This document shows positions 1 to 13,535 of a DNA stretch of 64,000 bases, in pieces. Each line of letters starts with the position of its first letter. Position 1 is the stretch's first letter. The DNA is taken from assembly GCF_009469605.1 (NCBI RefSeq), contig NZ_SSXU01000008.1:62001-126000 (forward strand), in the 5' to 3' direction. Both the position numbers and the translations under genes were made by a program. The notes beneath the pieces were generated by a model that was given only the letters and a program-made list of their open reading frames with translations, was not told where the DNA came from and did no database searches. This stretch comes from Zoogloea sp. 1C4. Lineage in GTDB: Bacteria > Pseudomonadota > Gammaproteobacteria > Burkholderiales > Rhodocyclaceae.

Positions 1-858
1 CAGCAGCGCACCGAATCCGCCCTTGATCGCGCCCTCCCCGGCGCCGACATCGCCCCGACCCGCCTCCACGACGCCATGCGCTACGCCGTCCTTGGCGGCG
101 GCAAGCGGGTCCGTCCGCTGCTCGTGCACGCCGGCGGCCAGCTCACCGGCGCCGCGCCCGAACGCCTCGACCGCGTCGCCTGTGCGATCGAGATGATCCA
201 CGCCTACTCCCTCGTCCACGACGACATGCCGTGCATGGACGACGACGTGCTGCGCCGCGGCAAGCCCACGGTTCACGTCGAATACGACGAAGCCACCGCA
301 CTCCTCGTGGGCGACGCGCTGCAGACCCAGGCCTTCCTGCATCTGGCCGACGGCACCGTCTGCGACGACCCGCAACGCCAGATCGCCATGATCCGTCAGC
401 TCGCCCAGGCCAGCGGCTCCCGCGGCATGTGCGGCGGCCAGGCCATTGATCTGGGCTCGGTCGGCCAGCAGCTCACGCTGCCCGAACTCGAGTTCATGCA
501 CATCCACAAGACGGGCGCCCTGATCCGGGCCTCGATCAACCTTGGCGTACAATGCGGCCGCAGCCTCGACGAAGCGCAGATGGCCTCCCTCGACCACGTG
601 GGCAAGGTGATCGGCCTGCTGTTCCAGGTGGTGGACGACATCCTCGACGCCGAGGCCGACACCGCCACGCTGGGCAAAACTGCCGGCAAGGACGCCGCCA
701 ACGACAAGCCGACCTACGTGAGCCTGCTGGGCGTCACCCGCGCCCGCGAACTCGCCGAAGAGATGTGCCAGGAGGCCCTGGATCGCCTCGCGCCCTTCGG
801 CGACAGCAGCCAGCGCCTGGCCGAACTGACGCGCTTCATCATCCGCCGCCAGTTCTGA
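1..858 (+). CDS. ispA: Farnesyl/geranyl diphosphate synthase, 5' end outside window
   Basis: Class I trans-prenyltransferase that condenses IPP with DMAPP/GPP to make farnesyl diphosphate in the cytoplasm. The reading frame is open from base 1, so only about the last 285 residues are present and the start codon lies upstream. The first aspartate-rich motif (DDMPCMDDD, about nt 220-246) has the DDxxxxD spacing of the bacterial FPP synthases. The second (DDILD, about nt 634-648) is followed by the usual GKxxGKD...KPTY stretch. It is followed 46 bp later by dxs on the same strand, the common proteobacterial ispA-dxs order, which couples precursor supply with chain elongation. Family assignment is firm; exact chain length specificity (C15) is inferred from the context and motif type. 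Confidence 0.95.
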   Translation, partial: QQRTESALDRALPGADIAPTRLHDAMRYAVLGGGKRVRPLLVHAGGQLTGAAPERLDRVACAIEMIHAYSLVHDDMPCMDDDVLRRGKPTVHVEYDEATALLVGDALQTQAFLHLADGTVCDDPQRQIAMIRQLAQASGSRGMCGGQAIDLGSVGQQLTLPELEFMHIHKTGALIRASINLGVQCGRSLDEAQMASLDHVGKVIGLLFQVVDDILDAEADTATLGKTAGKDAANDKPTYVSLLGVTRARELAEEMCQEALDRLAPFGDSSQRLAELTRFIIRRQF

Positions 859-904
859 GCCACCGCCAACCGAATTTCGCCCATTAACGACCCGGTAACC
901 CGGA

Positions 905-2803
905 ATGCCTCACGCAACGCAGCCCGCCTCTCCCCGCGCCAGCCTGCTGGACCGGATCGCCTCACCCGCGGATCTTCGCAAGCTCGAAGCCAGCGAACTC
1001 CCCGTCCTGGCCGACGAACTGCGCAATTTCCTGATCGATTCCGTCTCCCGTACCGGCGGCCACCTGTCGTCCAACCTCGGCACCGTCGAACTCACCATCG
1101 CCCTGCACTACGTCTTCAACACGCCCGAAGACCGCATCGTGTGGGACGTGGGCCATCAGACCTACGCCCACAAGGTGCTCACCGGCCGCCGTGAGGCCAT
1201 GGCGGGCCTGCGCCAGTACCAGGGCATCTCCGGCTTCCCGCGGCGCTGTGAGAGCGACTACGACACCTTTGGCACCGCCCACTCGTCCACCTCGATCTCG
1301 GCCGCCCTCGGCATGGCCGAAGCGGCCCGCCTGCGCGGTGAAGACCGCCGCGCCATTGCGGTGATCGGCGACGGCGCCATGTCGGCCGGCATGGCCTTCG
1401 AGGCCCTCAACAACGCCGGCGACATCCACGACACCAACCTGCTGGTCATCCTCAACGACAACGAGATGTCCATCTCGCCGCCGGTGGGCGCCCTCAACAA
1501 GCACCTGTCGCGCCTGCTCTCCGGCCGCATCTACAACGGCGCCCGCAAGATCGGCAAGCGCTTCCTCGAAAACCTGCCGCCGCCGGTCTTCGAGCTGGCC
1601 CGCCGCACCGAGGAGCACGTCAAAGGCATGGTCATGCCCGGCACGATGTTCGAGGAGTTCGGCTTCAACTACATCGGCCCCATCGACGGCCACGACCTAG
1701 AATCCCTGCTCCCCACCCTGCAGAACCTGCGCACCCTCAAGGGCCCGCAATTCCTGCACGTGATCACCCGCAAGGGCCAGGGCTACAAGCTCGCCGAGGC
1801 CGACCCGATCCTCTACCACGGCGTCTCCAAGTTCGACCACACCGCAGGCATCGCCACCGGCAAGGATTCCAAGGGCGGCGGCAAGCTCACCTACACCCAG
1901 ATCTTCGGCGACTGGCTGTGCGACATGGCCGCCATCGACAAGCGCCTGGTGGCCATCACCCCGGCGATGCGCGAAGGCTCCGGCATGGTCCGCTTCGCCC
2001 ACGAATACCCCGACCGCTACTACGACGTGGGGATCGCCGAGCAGCACGCCCTCACCTTCGGCGCAGGCCTCGCCTGCGAAGGCTTCAAGCCGGTGGTGGC
2101 GATTTACTCCACCTTCCTGCAGCGCGCCTACGACCAGTTCATCCACGACGTGGCGCTGCAGAACCTGCCGGTGATGATGGCCATCGACCGCGCCGGCCTC
2201 GTCGGCGCCGACGGTGCCACCCACCACGGTGCGTTCGATCTCTCGTACCTGGCCTGCATGCCCAATCTCACCATCTTCTGTCCGGCTGACGAGAACGAAT
2301 GCCGGCAGATGCTCTACACCGCCTACATGCACGACGGCCCCACGGCCGTGCGCTACCCGCGCGGCAGCGGCCTGGGCGTCACGCCGATGGCCGACATGAG
2401 CCTGATGCCCATAGGCAAGGGCGAGATCCGCCGCCAGGGCAAACGCACCGCCCTCCTGGCCTTCGGCAGCATGCTCGGCAATGCCCTCAAGGCCGCCGAC
2501 CAGATCGACGCCACCGTCGCCAACATGCGCTTCGTGAAGCCCATCGACCGCGAGCTCATCCTCCAGCTTGCCGCCGGGCACGAACTGCTGGTCACCCTCG
2601 AAGAAAACGCCACCATCGGCGGCGCTGGCTCCGAGGTGACCCGTGTCCTCCACGAAGCCGGCGTTCAAGTCCGCGTGCTGCAGATCGGCCTGCCCGACCG
2701 CTTCATCGACCACGGCGACCACGCCCAGCTCTTCACCGAGATCGGCCTGGATGTGCCGGGCATCCTCAAACGCATCGAAGAAGCCTATCAGCCGAATAGT
2801 TGA
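905..2803 (+). CDS. dxs: 1-deoxy-D-xylulose-5-phosphate synthase
   Basis: Thiamine-diphosphate enzyme joining pyruvate and glyceraldehyde-3-phosphate to DXP, the first step of the MEP isoprenoid pathway (DXP also feeds thiamine and pyridoxal synthesis). The 632 residues match the usual length of about 620-640. Seen in order: an N-terminal transketolase-like domain with the TPP motif GDGAMSAGM (about residue 154) ending in the LNDN segment; the central pyrimidine-binding domain with [15 protein letters not shown] (about residue 374), whose Glu activates the cofactor; and a C-terminal transketolase domain. The ATG at 905 has only a weak upstream purine run (CCGGA), but the next in-frame starts would remove conserved N-terminal sequence. 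It sits directly behind ispA. Confidence 0.97.
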   Translation: MPHATQPASPRASLLDRIASPADLRKLEASELPVLADELRNFLIDSVSRTGGHLSSNLGTVELTIALHYVFNTPEDRIVWDVGHQTYAHKVLTGRREAMAGLRQYQGISGFPRRCESDYDTFGTAHSSTSISAALGMAEAARLRGEDRRAIAVIGDGAMSAGMAFEALNNAGDIHDTNLLVILNDNEMSISPPVGALNKHLSRLLSGRIYNGARKIGKRFLENLPPPVFELARRTEEHVKGMVMPGTMFEEFGFNYIGPIDGHDLESLLPTLQNLRTLKGPQFLHVITRKGQGYKLAEADPILYHGVSKFDHTAGIATGKDSKGGGKLTYTQIFGDWLCDMAAIDKRLVAITPAMREGSGMVRFAHEYPDRYYDVGIAEQHALTFGAGLACEGFKPVVAIYSTFLQRAYDQFIHDVALQNLPVMMAIDRAGLVGADGATHHGAFDLSYLACMPNLTIFCPADENECRQMLYTAYMHDGPTAVRYPRGSGLGVTPMADMSLMPIGKGEIRRQGKRTALLAFGSMLGNALKAADQIDATVANMRFVKPIDRELILQLAAGHELLVTLEENATIGGAGSEVTRVLHEAGVQVRVLQIGLPDRFIDHGDHAQLFTEIGLDVPGILKRIEEAYQPNS

Positions 2804-2828
2804 GTGCTTTTGTCGGGAATGATAGGAT
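2800..2828 (+). promoter_or_regulatory. Putative sigma-70 promoter for folE2
   Basis: TTGAGT (2800-2805) and TAGGAT (2823-2828) are separated by exactly 17 bp. The -35 box overlaps the dxs stop codon, so folE2 could be transcribed on its own as well as by read-through. The inferred start of transcription is about 40 nt before the folE2 ATG. Sequence match only. Confidence 0.45.
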
Positions 2829-2874
2829 CAAATCGTTGGGAACACAGATTCCCGCGAGACCATAGAGAACAGCC

Positions 2875-3681
2875 ATGACGACCCAGACCCCAACCGCCAT
2901 CCCGGACGTCCAGAACTCCGCGGATTCCCGCCAGCTCGCCATCAACAAGGTGGGCATCAAGTCCATCCTTCACCCCATCAAGGTGATGGACAAGAACGGC
3001 GGCGTGCAGCACACCATCGCGATGTTCAACATGTACGTCGGCCTGCCCCACAACTTCAAGGGCACCCACATGTCCCGCTTCGTGGAGATCCTCAACAGCC
3101 ACGAACGGGAGATTTCGGTCGAATCCTTCGAGCCCATGCTGCGCGAGATGGTCCACAAGCTCGAGGCCGAGACCGGCCACGTGGAGATGACCTTCCCTTA
3201 CTTCATCAACAAGGCCGCCCCGGTTTCCGGCGTGCAGAGTCTGATGGACTACGAAGTCACCTTCATCGGCGAGATCCGCGAAGGCGGCGTCTATGAGTTC
3301 ACGATGAAGATCGTCGTGCCGGTGACCAGCCTGTGCCCCTGCTCGAAGAAGATCTCCGAGTACGGCGCCCACAACCAGCGCTCCCACGTCACCGTCACCA
3401 CCACCACCAACGATCACCTGTGGATCGAGGAACTCGTCCAGCTGGTCGAAGGCCAGGCCTCCTGCGAGCTTTACGGCCTGCTCAAGCGCCCCGACGAGAA
3501 GTACGTCACCGAGCGCGCCTACGACAACCCCAAGTTCGTTGAGGACATGGTGCGCGATGTGGCCGGCTGCCTCAACCGCGAGCCCCGCATCGATGCTTAC
3601 GTGGTCGAATCCGAGAACTTCGAATCCATCCACAATCACTCGGCCTACGCGCTCATCGAGCACGACAAGCGCGCACAGTAA
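2875..3681 (+). CDS. folE2: GTP cyclohydrolase FolE2 (type IB)
   Basis: Converts GTP to 7,8-dihydroneopterin triphosphate, the entry step of folate (and queuosine) synthesis. The 268-residue protein is the FolE2/COG1469 type, unrelated in sequence to zinc-dependent FolE. The family hallmark segment [20 protein letters not shown] around residues 150-170 carries the conserved active-site cysteine and the histidines near the metal. FolE2 enzymes accept metals other than zinc and in many bacteria are induced under zinc limitation; I looked for a Zur-like palindrome upstream and saw none. No folE is in the window, so FolE2 may be the housekeeping enzyme here. It ends just before a bidirectional terminator. 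Confidence 0.95.
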   Translation: MTTQTPTAIPDVQNSADSRQLAINKVGIKSILHPIKVMDKNGGVQHTIAMFNMYVGLPHNFKGTHMSRFVEILNSHEREISVESFEPMLREMVHKLEAETGHVEMTFPYFINKAAPVSGVQSLMDYEVTFIGEIREGGVYEFTMKIVVPVTSLCPCSKKISEYGAHNQRSHVTVTTTTNDHLWIEELVQLVEGQASCELYGLLKRPDEKYVTERAYDNPKFVEDMVRDVAGCLNREPRIDAYVVESENFESIHNHSAYALIEHDKRAQ

Positions 3682-3717
3682 CGCCCCCTCCTCTGCCGGC
3701 AACGGCGGAGCAGGACG

Positions 3718-3750
3718 AAAAAAAACGGCACCCGAAGGTGCCGTTTTTTG
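3718..3750. terminator. Bidirectional rho-independent terminator between folE2 and rplS
   Basis: The perfect stem AAAACGGCACC / GGTGCCGTTTT (3722-3732 and 3737-3747) closes a CGAA loop. A run of A precedes it and a run of T follows, so it works on both strands. It lies between the convergent folE2 (plus) and rplS (minus) genes. Confidence 0.93.
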
Positions 3751-3762
3751 TCCCGCTGAAGA

Positions 3763-4167
3763 TCAGGCAGAAGCCTTGGCAGCAGCAGCCTTCGCAGCGA
3801 AGGACTTGTGATCGAGCTTTTCCTTGATCCGCGCGGACTTGCCGGAGCGGCTGCGGAGGTAGTACAGCTTGGCACGACGCACGTCACCACGACGCTTCAC
3901 TTCGATGCTGGCGACCAGCGGGGAGTAGGTCTGGAACGTACGCTCCACGCCTTCACCGGAGGAAATCTTGCGTACGATGAAAGCGGAATTGAGGCCGCGG
4001 TTACGCTTGGCGATGACGACGCCTTCGTAAGCCTGCAGACGCTCACGGTTACCTTCCTTGACCTTCACCTGAACGATCACGGTGTCGCCGGGGGCGAAAT
4101 CGGGAACGGTCTTGCTCTGGGTCAGGCGGGTGATTTCTTCTTGTTCCAGTTGCTGAATGAGGTTCAT
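3763..4167 (-). CDS. rplS: 50S ribosomal protein L19
   Basis: Component of the large subunit at the 30S-50S interface. The start at 4167 gives [11 protein letters not shown], the normal L19 N-terminus, with a GGAG sequence 6 nt upstream; a TTG four codons earlier is not needed. The core KIPRPGD-type region ([13 protein letters not shown]), [14 protein letters not shown] and [16 protein letters not shown] are typical of the family. The 134-residue length includes an Ala/Lys-rich tail of about 15 residues (ending AAAAKASA) that extends beyond E. coli L19 (115 residues), a common feature in betaproteobacteria. It is the last gene of rpsP-rimM-trmD-rplS. Confidence 0.97.
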   Translation of the reverse strand: MNLIQQLEQEEITRLTQSKTVPDFAPGDTVIVQVKVKEGNRERLQAYEGVVIAKRNRGLNSAFIVRKISSGEGVERTFQTYSPLVASIEVKRRGDVRRAKLYYLRSRSGKSARIKEKLDHKSFAAKAAAAKASA

Positions 4168-4255
4168 GCGTAACTCCAATCAATGATGAGGCCTTTGGCC
4201 CTTCGTGCAGAGCAGGTCGCCACCTGGTACACGCCTTTTTTATGAAACCGGAAGA

Positions 4256-5035
4256 CTAATCCGCCGGTTTCGCTTCTGCCCGCCGGAAAGCTTCCAGCAG
4301 ACGGAATTCTTCCTTGCTCAACGCACGACCTTCCAGCAGATCCGGCCGCCGCTGTTCGGTGCGGCCGAGGGACTGCTGGAGCCGCCAGCGCCGGATCTCG
4401 GCGTGATTACCAGACAGCAGCACGTCCGGCACCGCCATGTCCTCGTAGAGCACCGGGCGGGTGTAGTGCGGGCAATCCAGCAGACCATCGACGAAGGAAT
4501 CCTCCACCGCCGAATCCTCGTCGTTCAATGCGCCCGGCAATTGCCGGATCATCGAGTCGAGCAATACCATTGCCGGCAACTCCCCGCCCGAAAGCACGAA
4601 GTCACCCAGCGAAATCTCTTCGTCGACGCAGCGTTCAATCAAACGCTGATCAACACCTTCATAGCGGCCGCACAACAGCACCACGGCCGGCTCGGCCACA
4701 AGCTCGAGCACACGCGCGTGATCCAGACGGCGCCCTTGGGGCGACAGGTAGATCACCCGACCTGCACTGCCGACCGAAGCCTGCTGACGCGCCTTGGCGG
4801 CGACGATCGCCTTCTCGAGCGGACCGGGCAGCATCACCATTCCGGGGCCACCGCCATAAGGGCGATCATCCACAGTACGGTAACGGTCTTCGGCAAAATC
4901 CCGGGGATTCCAGCAGTTGAGCTCGTAGAGCCCACGCTCCCGGGCACGCCCGGTGATCCCGAATCCGGACAGCGCCGAAAACATTTCAGGAAACAGCGTG
5001 ATGACGTCAAAGGCCCTGCGACCAGAAGCCGGCAT
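4256..5035 (-). CDS. trmD: tRNA (guanine37-N1)-methyltransferase
   Basis: SPOUT-family methyltransferase that makes m1G37 in tRNAs reading CNN codons, which prevents +1 frameshifting. [11 protein letters not shown] at the N-terminus, [13 protein letters not shown], the knot segment [12 protein letters not shown] and [16 protein letters not shown] are the classical TrmD signatures. The ATG at 5035 is preferred over an upstream codon at 5053 because it overlaps the rimM stop (TGATG-type junction), which implies translational coupling. It gives 259 residues, close to the usual 245-260. It is third in the conserved four-gene operon. Confidence 0.97.
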   Translation of the reverse strand: MPASGRRAFDVITLFPEMFSALSGFGITGRARERGLYELNCWNPRDFAEDRYRTVDDRPYGGGPGMVMLPGPLEKAIVAAKARQQASVGSAGRVIYLSPQGRRLDHARVLELVAEPAVVLLCGRYEGVDQRLIERCVDEEISLGDFVLSGGELPAMVLLDSMIRQLPGALNDEDSAVEDSFVDGLLDCPHYTRPVLYEDMAVPDVLLSGNHAEIRRWRLQQSLGRTEQRRPDLLEGRALSKEEFRLLEAFRRAEAKPAD

Positions 5036-5538
5036 CACCAATCCGCTTCCCACTCCACCGAAATCACGCCAGCAGCAACATCCACCTTGCCGACATAGCT
5101 CGCGACGAAGGGAATCAGGCGCTCGGTATCGCCATCCTGAATCTGCAGCACATCGTGCGCGCCCGTGGACAGCAAGCCAGTCACCTTGCCAAGAACGACG
5201 CCAGCGGCGTTGCGCACTTCCAGGCCGATCAGATCGCCCCAGTAGAATTCGTCCTCGTCGGGCTTTGGCATCGCCTCCCGCGGGGCTGCGATGTAGTAAC
5301 CCGCGACGGCTTCCGAAGCGTTGCGGTCGGGCACTTCGGCAAAGGCGGCCACAAGATCGCCCTTGCCATGCTCCTTACAGCCCGTCAACGTGTACGGCAC
5401 CCAGTCCGAACCATCAGGATCGGTACCGAGCCACCATTGGGGCATTTTCTTCCATGACAGCGGATCATCCCCGAAAGGATGAACCCGCACCCAACCCTTG
5501 ACACCGAAGGGAGCGACAATTCGCCCCAATACAATCAT
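5035..5538 (-). CDS. rimM: Ribosome maturation factor RimM
   Basis: Assembly factor that binds S19 and the 30S head and is needed for late 16S rRNA processing. The start at 5538 gives [19 protein letters not shown], the conserved N-terminal PRC/RimM opening; a longer upstream extension would run back into rpsP and is rejected. The 167 residues include the C-terminal PRC-barrel segment with [12 protein letters not shown] and the ending [25 protein letters not shown]. It lies between rpsP and trmD, as in most proteobacteria, and shares its stop with the trmD start. Confidence 0.96.
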   Translation of the reverse strand: MIVLGRIVAPFGVKGWVRVHPFGDDPLSWKKMPQWWLGTDPDGSDWVPYTLTGCKEHGKGDLVAAFAEVPDRNASEAVAGYYIAAPREAMPKPDEDEFYWGDLIGLEVRNAAGVVLGKVTGLLSTGAHDVLQIQDGDTERLIPFVASYVGKVDVAAGVISVEWEADW

Positions 5539-5575
5539 TGATCGACGCTCAGAAGGCTGGGTTTGATACCGACGC

Positions 5576-5827
5576 TCAGGCAGCAGCCTTGGCGGACTGC
5601 TTGACGAGACGGGCGACGGTGTCGGAAAGCTGAGCACCGTTGCCTTGCCAGTAGGCCAGGCGCTCGGTGTTCACGACGAGGCCCTTTTCAGCGCCCGAGG
5701 CAACCGGGTTGTAGAAACCAACGCGCTCGATGAAACGGCCATCGCGGCGATTGCGGGAATCAGCGGCGACGATGTTGTAGAAAGGACGCTTCTTGGAACC
5801 GCTGCGGGCAAGACGAATGACAACCAT
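5576..5827 (-). CDS. rpsP: 30S ribosomal protein S16
   Basis: Small-subunit assembly protein. The start at 5827 gives [20 protein letters not shown], which matches the S16 N-terminus; longer in-frame extensions carry no S16 sequence. The 83 residues include [15 protein letters not shown], the most conserved block. A promoter with near-consensus spacing lies just upstream, so this is the first gene of the rpsP-rimM-trmD-rplS transcript. Confidence 0.97.
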   Translation of the reverse strand: MVVIRLARSGSKKRPFYNIVAADSRNRRDGRFIERVGFYNPVASGAEKGLVVNTERLAYWQGNGAQLSDTVARLVKQSAKAAA

Positions 5828-5865
5828 GACTATCCCTGATCCGATGGAAATTGGAAAAACGTTGG

Positions 5866-5894
5866 ATATTAAGGCACCTAGCGAAAAACCGCAA
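5866..5894 (-). promoter_or_regulatory. Sigma-70 promoter of the rpsP operon
   Basis: Read on the minus strand, TTGCGG (5894-5889) and TAATAT (5871-5866) are separated by exactly 17 bp. The predicted transcription start is about 30 nt before the rpsP ATG. The 215-bp region between rpsP and the divergent gene at 6042 is relatively AT-rich. I saw no clear leader structure for ribosomal-protein feedback. Confidence 0.65.
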
Positions 5895-6041
5895 GACAAG
5901 CTTGGCGCTCAACGCCAGCCCCGCTGAAACAGACAGCCGGATTCGCGGAATGCACCCAATGCAAGCAGACAGGCGGATTCCAGCCACATGTTTCTGGTAA
6001 CTTAATTACAATAGCAAGCTGGTTACGAGAAAACCTTGGCA

Positions 6042-7522
6042 ATGAGCGCCGCCGACTCCCCAAAATCCGACCGCACGGCCCCTATCCTCGATTGGCTGGC
6101 CACCGACCTCACTGCCGATGCAGACCTTGAGCTGGCGGCCCTCGTCCGTCACCTCGACGATCTCGGTCGCCCGGAGATCAGCCGCAACCAGTTCCATCGC
6201 TGTCTCGATCTGCTCCACACCCGTGCGCTGGCGATCAGCAAGATGCATCGCGAGCGCTTTGCCGTCGCCACCCTGCCCCTCTCGGTAAGTCTCCACCGCT
6301 CTGCCTCCCGGCTCGTGGCCGCCCTCGGAAAGGTCGCCTCAGGCTATGGCGAAGTGCTTGCCGAAGTGCAGCACCGGCTCGTCCGGACGATGCGCCGCAA
6401 TCCGGAAGTCATCAGCGCCAAAGCGCTGGAAATCCTCGGCGAGCAACTGACCATCGCCCACCTGGCCGGCAACAGTGCGCCTTTCGAGTTCTGGCAGCGG
6501 GCCCACGGCTTTTTCCAGGGCAGTCGTGCCGAATCACCCGCCGACGCCAAGGCAGGCGGCATTCCCGAGGCAACCCTCAAGGCCTACAAATACCTGCTGG
6601 CTTTCGTCGCAGCACAACCGGAAGGGCTGACCAGCGCCGAAATCAGCTGGCTTTCCGAATTCCTCTCGGCCAACGCCAAGTACGTGACGATCCGGCACTC
6701 GGTGCCGAGCGATCCAGGGCACGGCTGGCTGTGGATCGATCTCGATCAGGACGCCCCGCCGGTTTCAATCAACCGCCGCGACCCGCCGGCCGTCGACGGC
6801 CTCATCTATTTCACGGCCGAAGAACTCGCCCGTCGCACCACTTCGCTGATCGAGCAACTCGAAGGCGAAGGCCCCGAGCCCGCCAACCTTCCCGCCGGCC
6901 TGTCCCGTTCGGCAACGGCAACGCTGCTCCGGCGCGTTCGCGAATACTGGGCATCGCCTCCGCACCGCGAGCACGCACGGCGCCGCAATCAGTACGCCGT
7001 CAGCGTCTGCAGCGGCCTCGAGACCATCTGGAAGATGCTTCGCGAACCCGGGACGGCCCGCCAGAACCGCTACGCCTCCGAATGGATGGTCGTTAACGAA
7101 AGCCCGACCGGCTATGCCGTGATGCAGGTGACCGGGACGGCCAACAATCTGACTCCGGGCATCGCCATTGCCATCCGGCGAAGCGATGAGGAACCCTGGT
7201 CGCTGTGCATCGTGCGCTGGATTCGTGCCGAAACGCCGGAACAGATCGAGCTAGGCCTGCAGGTCATCGGCAACGCCGCCAAGCCGGTTTCGGTGGGCTT
7301 CCGTAACGCCGAGCAATTACGCCCCATGCGCCCCGCGCTGGTGCTTCCGCCCGTGGCGGCCTTGGGGCGCCAGCAGGCGATCCTGGCGCCAGCGGGCACC
7401 TATTCGGCACGGCGCTTCATGCTTGTTTCCGACGTCCAGCGACTCTATATCGCCCAGGGGCGGCTTCTCAGCCTCGACATCCAGACCCCGGCTGTCGAGC
7501 TGTTCCAGTACGAGATCGACCC

Positions 7523-7535
<13 letters not shown>
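6042..7535 (+). CDS. Unknown protein with a PilZ-like C-terminal domain
   Basis: A 497-residue soluble protein with no signal peptide or membrane span. The first 300 residues are mostly alpha-helical and I recognise no family. From about residue 335 the sequence turns beta-rich: ARQNRYASEWMVVNESPTGY followed by a strand-rich stretch with LCIVRWIRAE. NESPTG (about residues 351-356) fits the [D/N]xSxxG motif of PilZ domains, and an arginine pair (RxxR rather than RxxxR) precedes it by a few residues. A c-di-GMP-binding or degenerate PilZ role is therefore possible but unproven. The ATG at 6042 is chosen over a TTG at 6036. It diverges from rpsP and converges with the YihY gene, overlapping it by 13 bp. 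Confidence 0.7.
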
Positions 7536-9822
<2,287 letters not shown>

Positions 9823-9827
9823 AACCC

Positions 9828-9854
9828 GAACCCGCAGGTCAGACCTGCGGGTTC
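9828..9854. terminator. Inverted repeat across the leuA stop codon (possible terminator)
   Basis: A 13-bp perfect inverted repeat, GAACCCGCAGGTC at 9828-9840 and GACCTGCGGGTTC at 9842-9854, surrounds one central base. It embeds the last codons and stop of leuA (minus) just after the DUF2069 stop (plus). There is no T-run on either side, so it is either a weak bidirectional terminator or an mRNA 3'-end protecting hairpin. Confidence 0.5.
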
Positions 9855-11371
9855 ACCCGCTCGATGTTGCTCTGCAGCTTGTTGAGCGCGTTGAGATAGG
9901 CCTTGGCCGACGCGACGATGATATCGGTGTCGGCGCCCTGACCATTGACGACACGACCATCCTTCGACAGGCGCACGGTCACCTCGCCCTGGGCATCGGT
10001 GCCAGTGGTGATCGCGTTGACCGAATACAGCAGCAGCTGGGCGCCGCTCTTCGCGATCCCTTCGATCGCCTTGAAGGCCGCATCCACCGGGCCGGAACCC
10101 GAGGACTGGACGTTCTCCTCCTTGTTGCCCACCGACAGGGTCACGCGGGCGCTCGGCTCTTCGCCGGTTTCGGAATGGAAGGCCGCGGAGAGCAGACGGA
10201 AGTGCTCTTTCGGCTCGGAGCTTTCGTCGCTCATCAACGCCTGCAGATCCTCGTCGAAAATCTCGTGCTTCTTGTCGGCCAGGGCCTTGAAGCGGGCGAA
10301 GGCGTGGTTGAGCTGCTCTTCGGATTCGATCACCACGCCGAGCTCCTGCAGACGGGAGCGGAAGGCATTGCGGCCGGAGTGCTTGCCCATCACCAGCTTG
10401 TTGGCAGACCAGCCCACGTCCTCGGCCCGCATGATCTCGTAGGTTTCGCGATGCTTGAGCACGCCATCCTGATGGATGCCGGATTCGTGGGCAAAGGCGT
10501 TGGCGCCGACGATGGCCTTGTTCGGCTGCACCGGGAAGCCGGTGATCCCCGACACCAGCTTGGAGGCCGGCACGATGTGGGTGGTGTCGATGCGGGTGTC
10601 GCACTGATAGATGTCGCGACGGGTGCGCACGGCCATCACCACCTCTTCGAGAGAGGCATTGCCGGCACGCTCGCCGAGACCGTTGATGGTGCATTCCACC
10701 TGACGGGCACCGGCACGCACGGCGGCCAGCGAATTGGCCACCGCGAGACCCAGGTCATTGTGGCAATGCACCGACCACACCACCTTGTCGGAGTTCGGCA
10801 CGCGCTCGATCAGGGTACGGATGGTCGCCGCGAACTGTTCGGGGATGTTGTAGCCGACGGTATCAGGCACGTTGATCGTCTTGGCGCCAGCCTTGATGAC
10901 TTCCTCGAAGATGCGGCACAGGAAGTCGATCTCGGAGCGACCGGCGTCTTCGGCCGAGAACTCCACGTCGTCGGTGTATTCACGCGCCCAGCTGATCGCC
11001 TTGACTGCTGCCTCGACCACCTGGTCAGGCGCCATGCGCAGCTTCTTCTCCATGTGGATCGGGCTGGTGGCGATGAAGGTGTGGATGCGGCTCTGGGCGG
11101 CCGGGCGGATGGCCTCGCCGGCGCGGCGGATGTCGTTCTCGTTGGCCCGGGCCAGCGAACAGATCCGCGATTCCTTGATCGCCTCGGCCACCGCGCGGAC
11201 GGCTTCGAAGTCGCCATTGGACGCAGCGGCAAAACCGGCCTCGATCACGTCGACCTTCATGCGCTCGAGCTGGCGGGCGATCCGCAGCTTTTCATCCCGA
11301 GTCATCGACGCGCCAGGGCTCTGCTCGCCGTCGCGGAGGGTCGTATCGAAAATGATCAACTGGTCGTTCAT
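9839..11371 (-). CDS. leuA: 2-isopropylmalate synthase
   Basis: First committed enzyme of leucine synthesis: condenses acetyl-CoA with 2-ketoisovalerate. The 510 residues start [20 protein letters not shown], the catalytic DTTLRDGEQ motif with metal-binding Asp; an upstream extension of 13 codons is dispensable. [13 protein letters not shown] and [18 protein letters not shown] follow in the TIM barrel. The C-terminal regulatory domain, where leucine binds, carries [24 protein letters not shown] and ends NPQV. It is the last gene of the ilvI-ilvH-ilvC-pssA-leuA group, 132 bp after pssA, so it may also have its own promoter in that gap. Confidence 0.97.
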   Translation of the reverse strand: MNDQLIIFDTTLRDGEQSPGASMTRDEKLRIARQLERMKVDVIEAGFAAASNGDFEAVRAVAEAIKESRICSLARANENDIRRAGEAIRPAAQSRIHTFIATSPIHMEKKLRMAPDQVVEAAVKAISWAREYTDDVEFSAEDAGRSEIDFLCRIFEEVIKAGAKTINVPDTVGYNIPEQFAATIRTLIERVPNSDKVVWSVHCHNDLGLAVANSLAAVRAGARQVECTINGLGERAGNASLEEVVMAVRTRRDIYQCDTRIDTTHIVPASKLVSGITGFPVQPNKAIVGANAFAHESGIHQDGVLKHRETYEIMRAEDVGWSANKLVMGKHSGRNAFRSRLQELGVVIESEEQLNHAFARFKALADKKHEIFDEDLQALMSDESSEPKEHFRLLSAAFHSETGEEPSARVTLSVGNKEENVQSSGSGPVDAAFKAIEGIAKSGAQLLLYSVNAITTGTDAQGEVTVRLSKDGRVVNGQGADTDIIVASAKAYLNALNKLQSNIERVNPQV

Positions 11372-11503
11372 GATGGGCTCCTGCCGAGTCTCTGTAATTT
11401 GATTGGGCAATGGCCCGGCCGTTCAATGGGCCGGACGGAATTCGGATTGGAATGAAAACGGTCGGGCGAGCAGCACGCATGCCGCGCACCGCATCCCGAC
11501 GGA

Positions 11504-12292
11504 TCAGGGCTGGGGGTCGGCCTTGTCGGCCACCGCGGCGCTGCGCTTGCGCCCCTTCAGGAGGTTCCAGGCACCGAGCACGTAGCCTGAGGCTGCGTAG
11601 CAGAGGAACAGGCCGAACAGCACCCCTGGCGGATAGCTGGAAACCAGCAGCAGACCGATCACGAAGGCGATGATGACGATGAAGGGCACGCTCTTGCGCA
11701 GGTTGATCTCCTTGCCGCTGTAGAAGAGCACGTTGCTCACCATCGAGATGCCGGCAAAGATCGTCAGCGCGCAGGCGTACCAGCGGATGTCGGGGCCGGC
11801 GATGCCGTTGTCGATCATCACCCACACCAGGCCCGCCACCAGGGCCGCCGCCGCCGGGCTGGGCAGACCTTGAAAGTAGCGCTTGTCCACCACGTCGATG
11901 TTGGTGTTGAAGCGGGCTAGCCGCAGGGCCGCGCCGACGCAGTAGATGAAGGCCGCCATCCAGCCCAGCTTGCCCATGCCCTTGAGCGCCCATTCGTAGA
12001 CGATCAGGGCTGGCGCCGCGCCGAAGGAAACCATGTCGGAAAGGGAGTCGTACTCGGCGCCGAAGGCGCTCTGGGTTCGGGTGAGGCGCGCCACACGGCC
12101 ATCGAGGCCGTCCAGGACCATGGCAATGAAGATCGCCACCGCCGCCTGCTCGAAGAGCCCGTTCATCGCCTGCACGATGGCATAGAAGCCGGCGAACAGC
12201 GCAGCGGTCGTGAACAGGTTGGGAAGGATGTAGATGCCCCGGCGACGCCGCTCGGGGTTGAGCAAGGGCTTACGGGATTGCAGATCGGCCAT
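11504..12292 (-). CDS. pssA: CDP-diacylglycerol-serine O-phosphatidyltransferase
   Basis: Membrane enzyme making phosphatidylserine, the precursor of phosphatidylethanolamine. The CDP-alcohol phosphatidyltransferase motif DGxxGR(V)AR...G...D...D is visible as DGLDGRVARLTRTQSAFG followed by EYDSLSDMVSFG. The start at 12292 (MADLQSRKPLLNPERRRRG) gives 262 residues and the usual basic N-terminus; longer extensions read through intergenic sequence. About six to eight hydrophobic segments follow. It is the integral-membrane type II form, unlike E. coli PssA. Its location between ilvC and leuA is a conserved betaproteobacterial arrangement without an obvious metabolic link. Confidence 0.95.
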   Translation of the reverse strand: MADLQSRKPLLNPERRRRGIYILPNLFTTAALFAGFYAIVQAMNGLFEQAAVAIFIAMVLDGLDGRVARLTRTQSAFGAEYDSLSDMVSFGAAPALIVYEWALKGMGKLGWMAAFIYCVGAALRLARFNTNIDVVDKRYFQGLPSPAAAALVAGLVWVMIDNGIAGPDIRWYACALTIFAGISMVSNVLFYSGKEINLRKSVPFIVIIAFVIGLLLVSSYPPGVLFGLFLCYAASGYVLGAWNLLKGRKRSAAVADKADPQP

Positions 12293-12411
12293 GGATTCGG
12301 GCGATGAATGGAACCGGACGGAATTGTAACGCAGGAGAATCCGCCGAACCTGAAATGGCACCCAAAAGGGTTTCAATCCAGGGAGGACTCCGGAAACGAC
12401 ACGGGGGACTT

Positions 12412-12431
12412 TCGTCCCCCGCGCGTCAATC
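12412..12431 (-). other. Stable hairpin between ilvC and pssA
   Basis: An 8-bp perfect GC stem, CGGGGGAC / GTCCCCCG (12412-12419 and 12424-12431), with a TTTC tetraloop lies in the 152-bp ilvC-pssA gap. No T-run follows on the minus strand, so it is more likely an attenuating or RNA-stabilising hairpin than a full terminator. Confidence 0.45.
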
Positions 12432-12444
12432 AAGACAGCTCAGA

Positions 12445-13491
<1,047 letters not shown>

Positions 13492-13535
13492 TCAAGGGGC
13501 GACGCGAGATGCGAGGATTCGCTGCGCCCCGAACA

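Noticed and set aside
2804-2874. Possible Zur operator upstream of folE2, because folE2 genes are often zinc-regulated
   Set aside because: No AT-rich palindrome resembling a Zur box was found; only a sigma-70-like promoter is supported.
11411-11503. GC-rich repeat CCGGCC...GGCCGG in the pssA-leuA gap as a terminator
   Set aside because: The stem is only 6 bp, the loop is 8 nt and there is no T-run.
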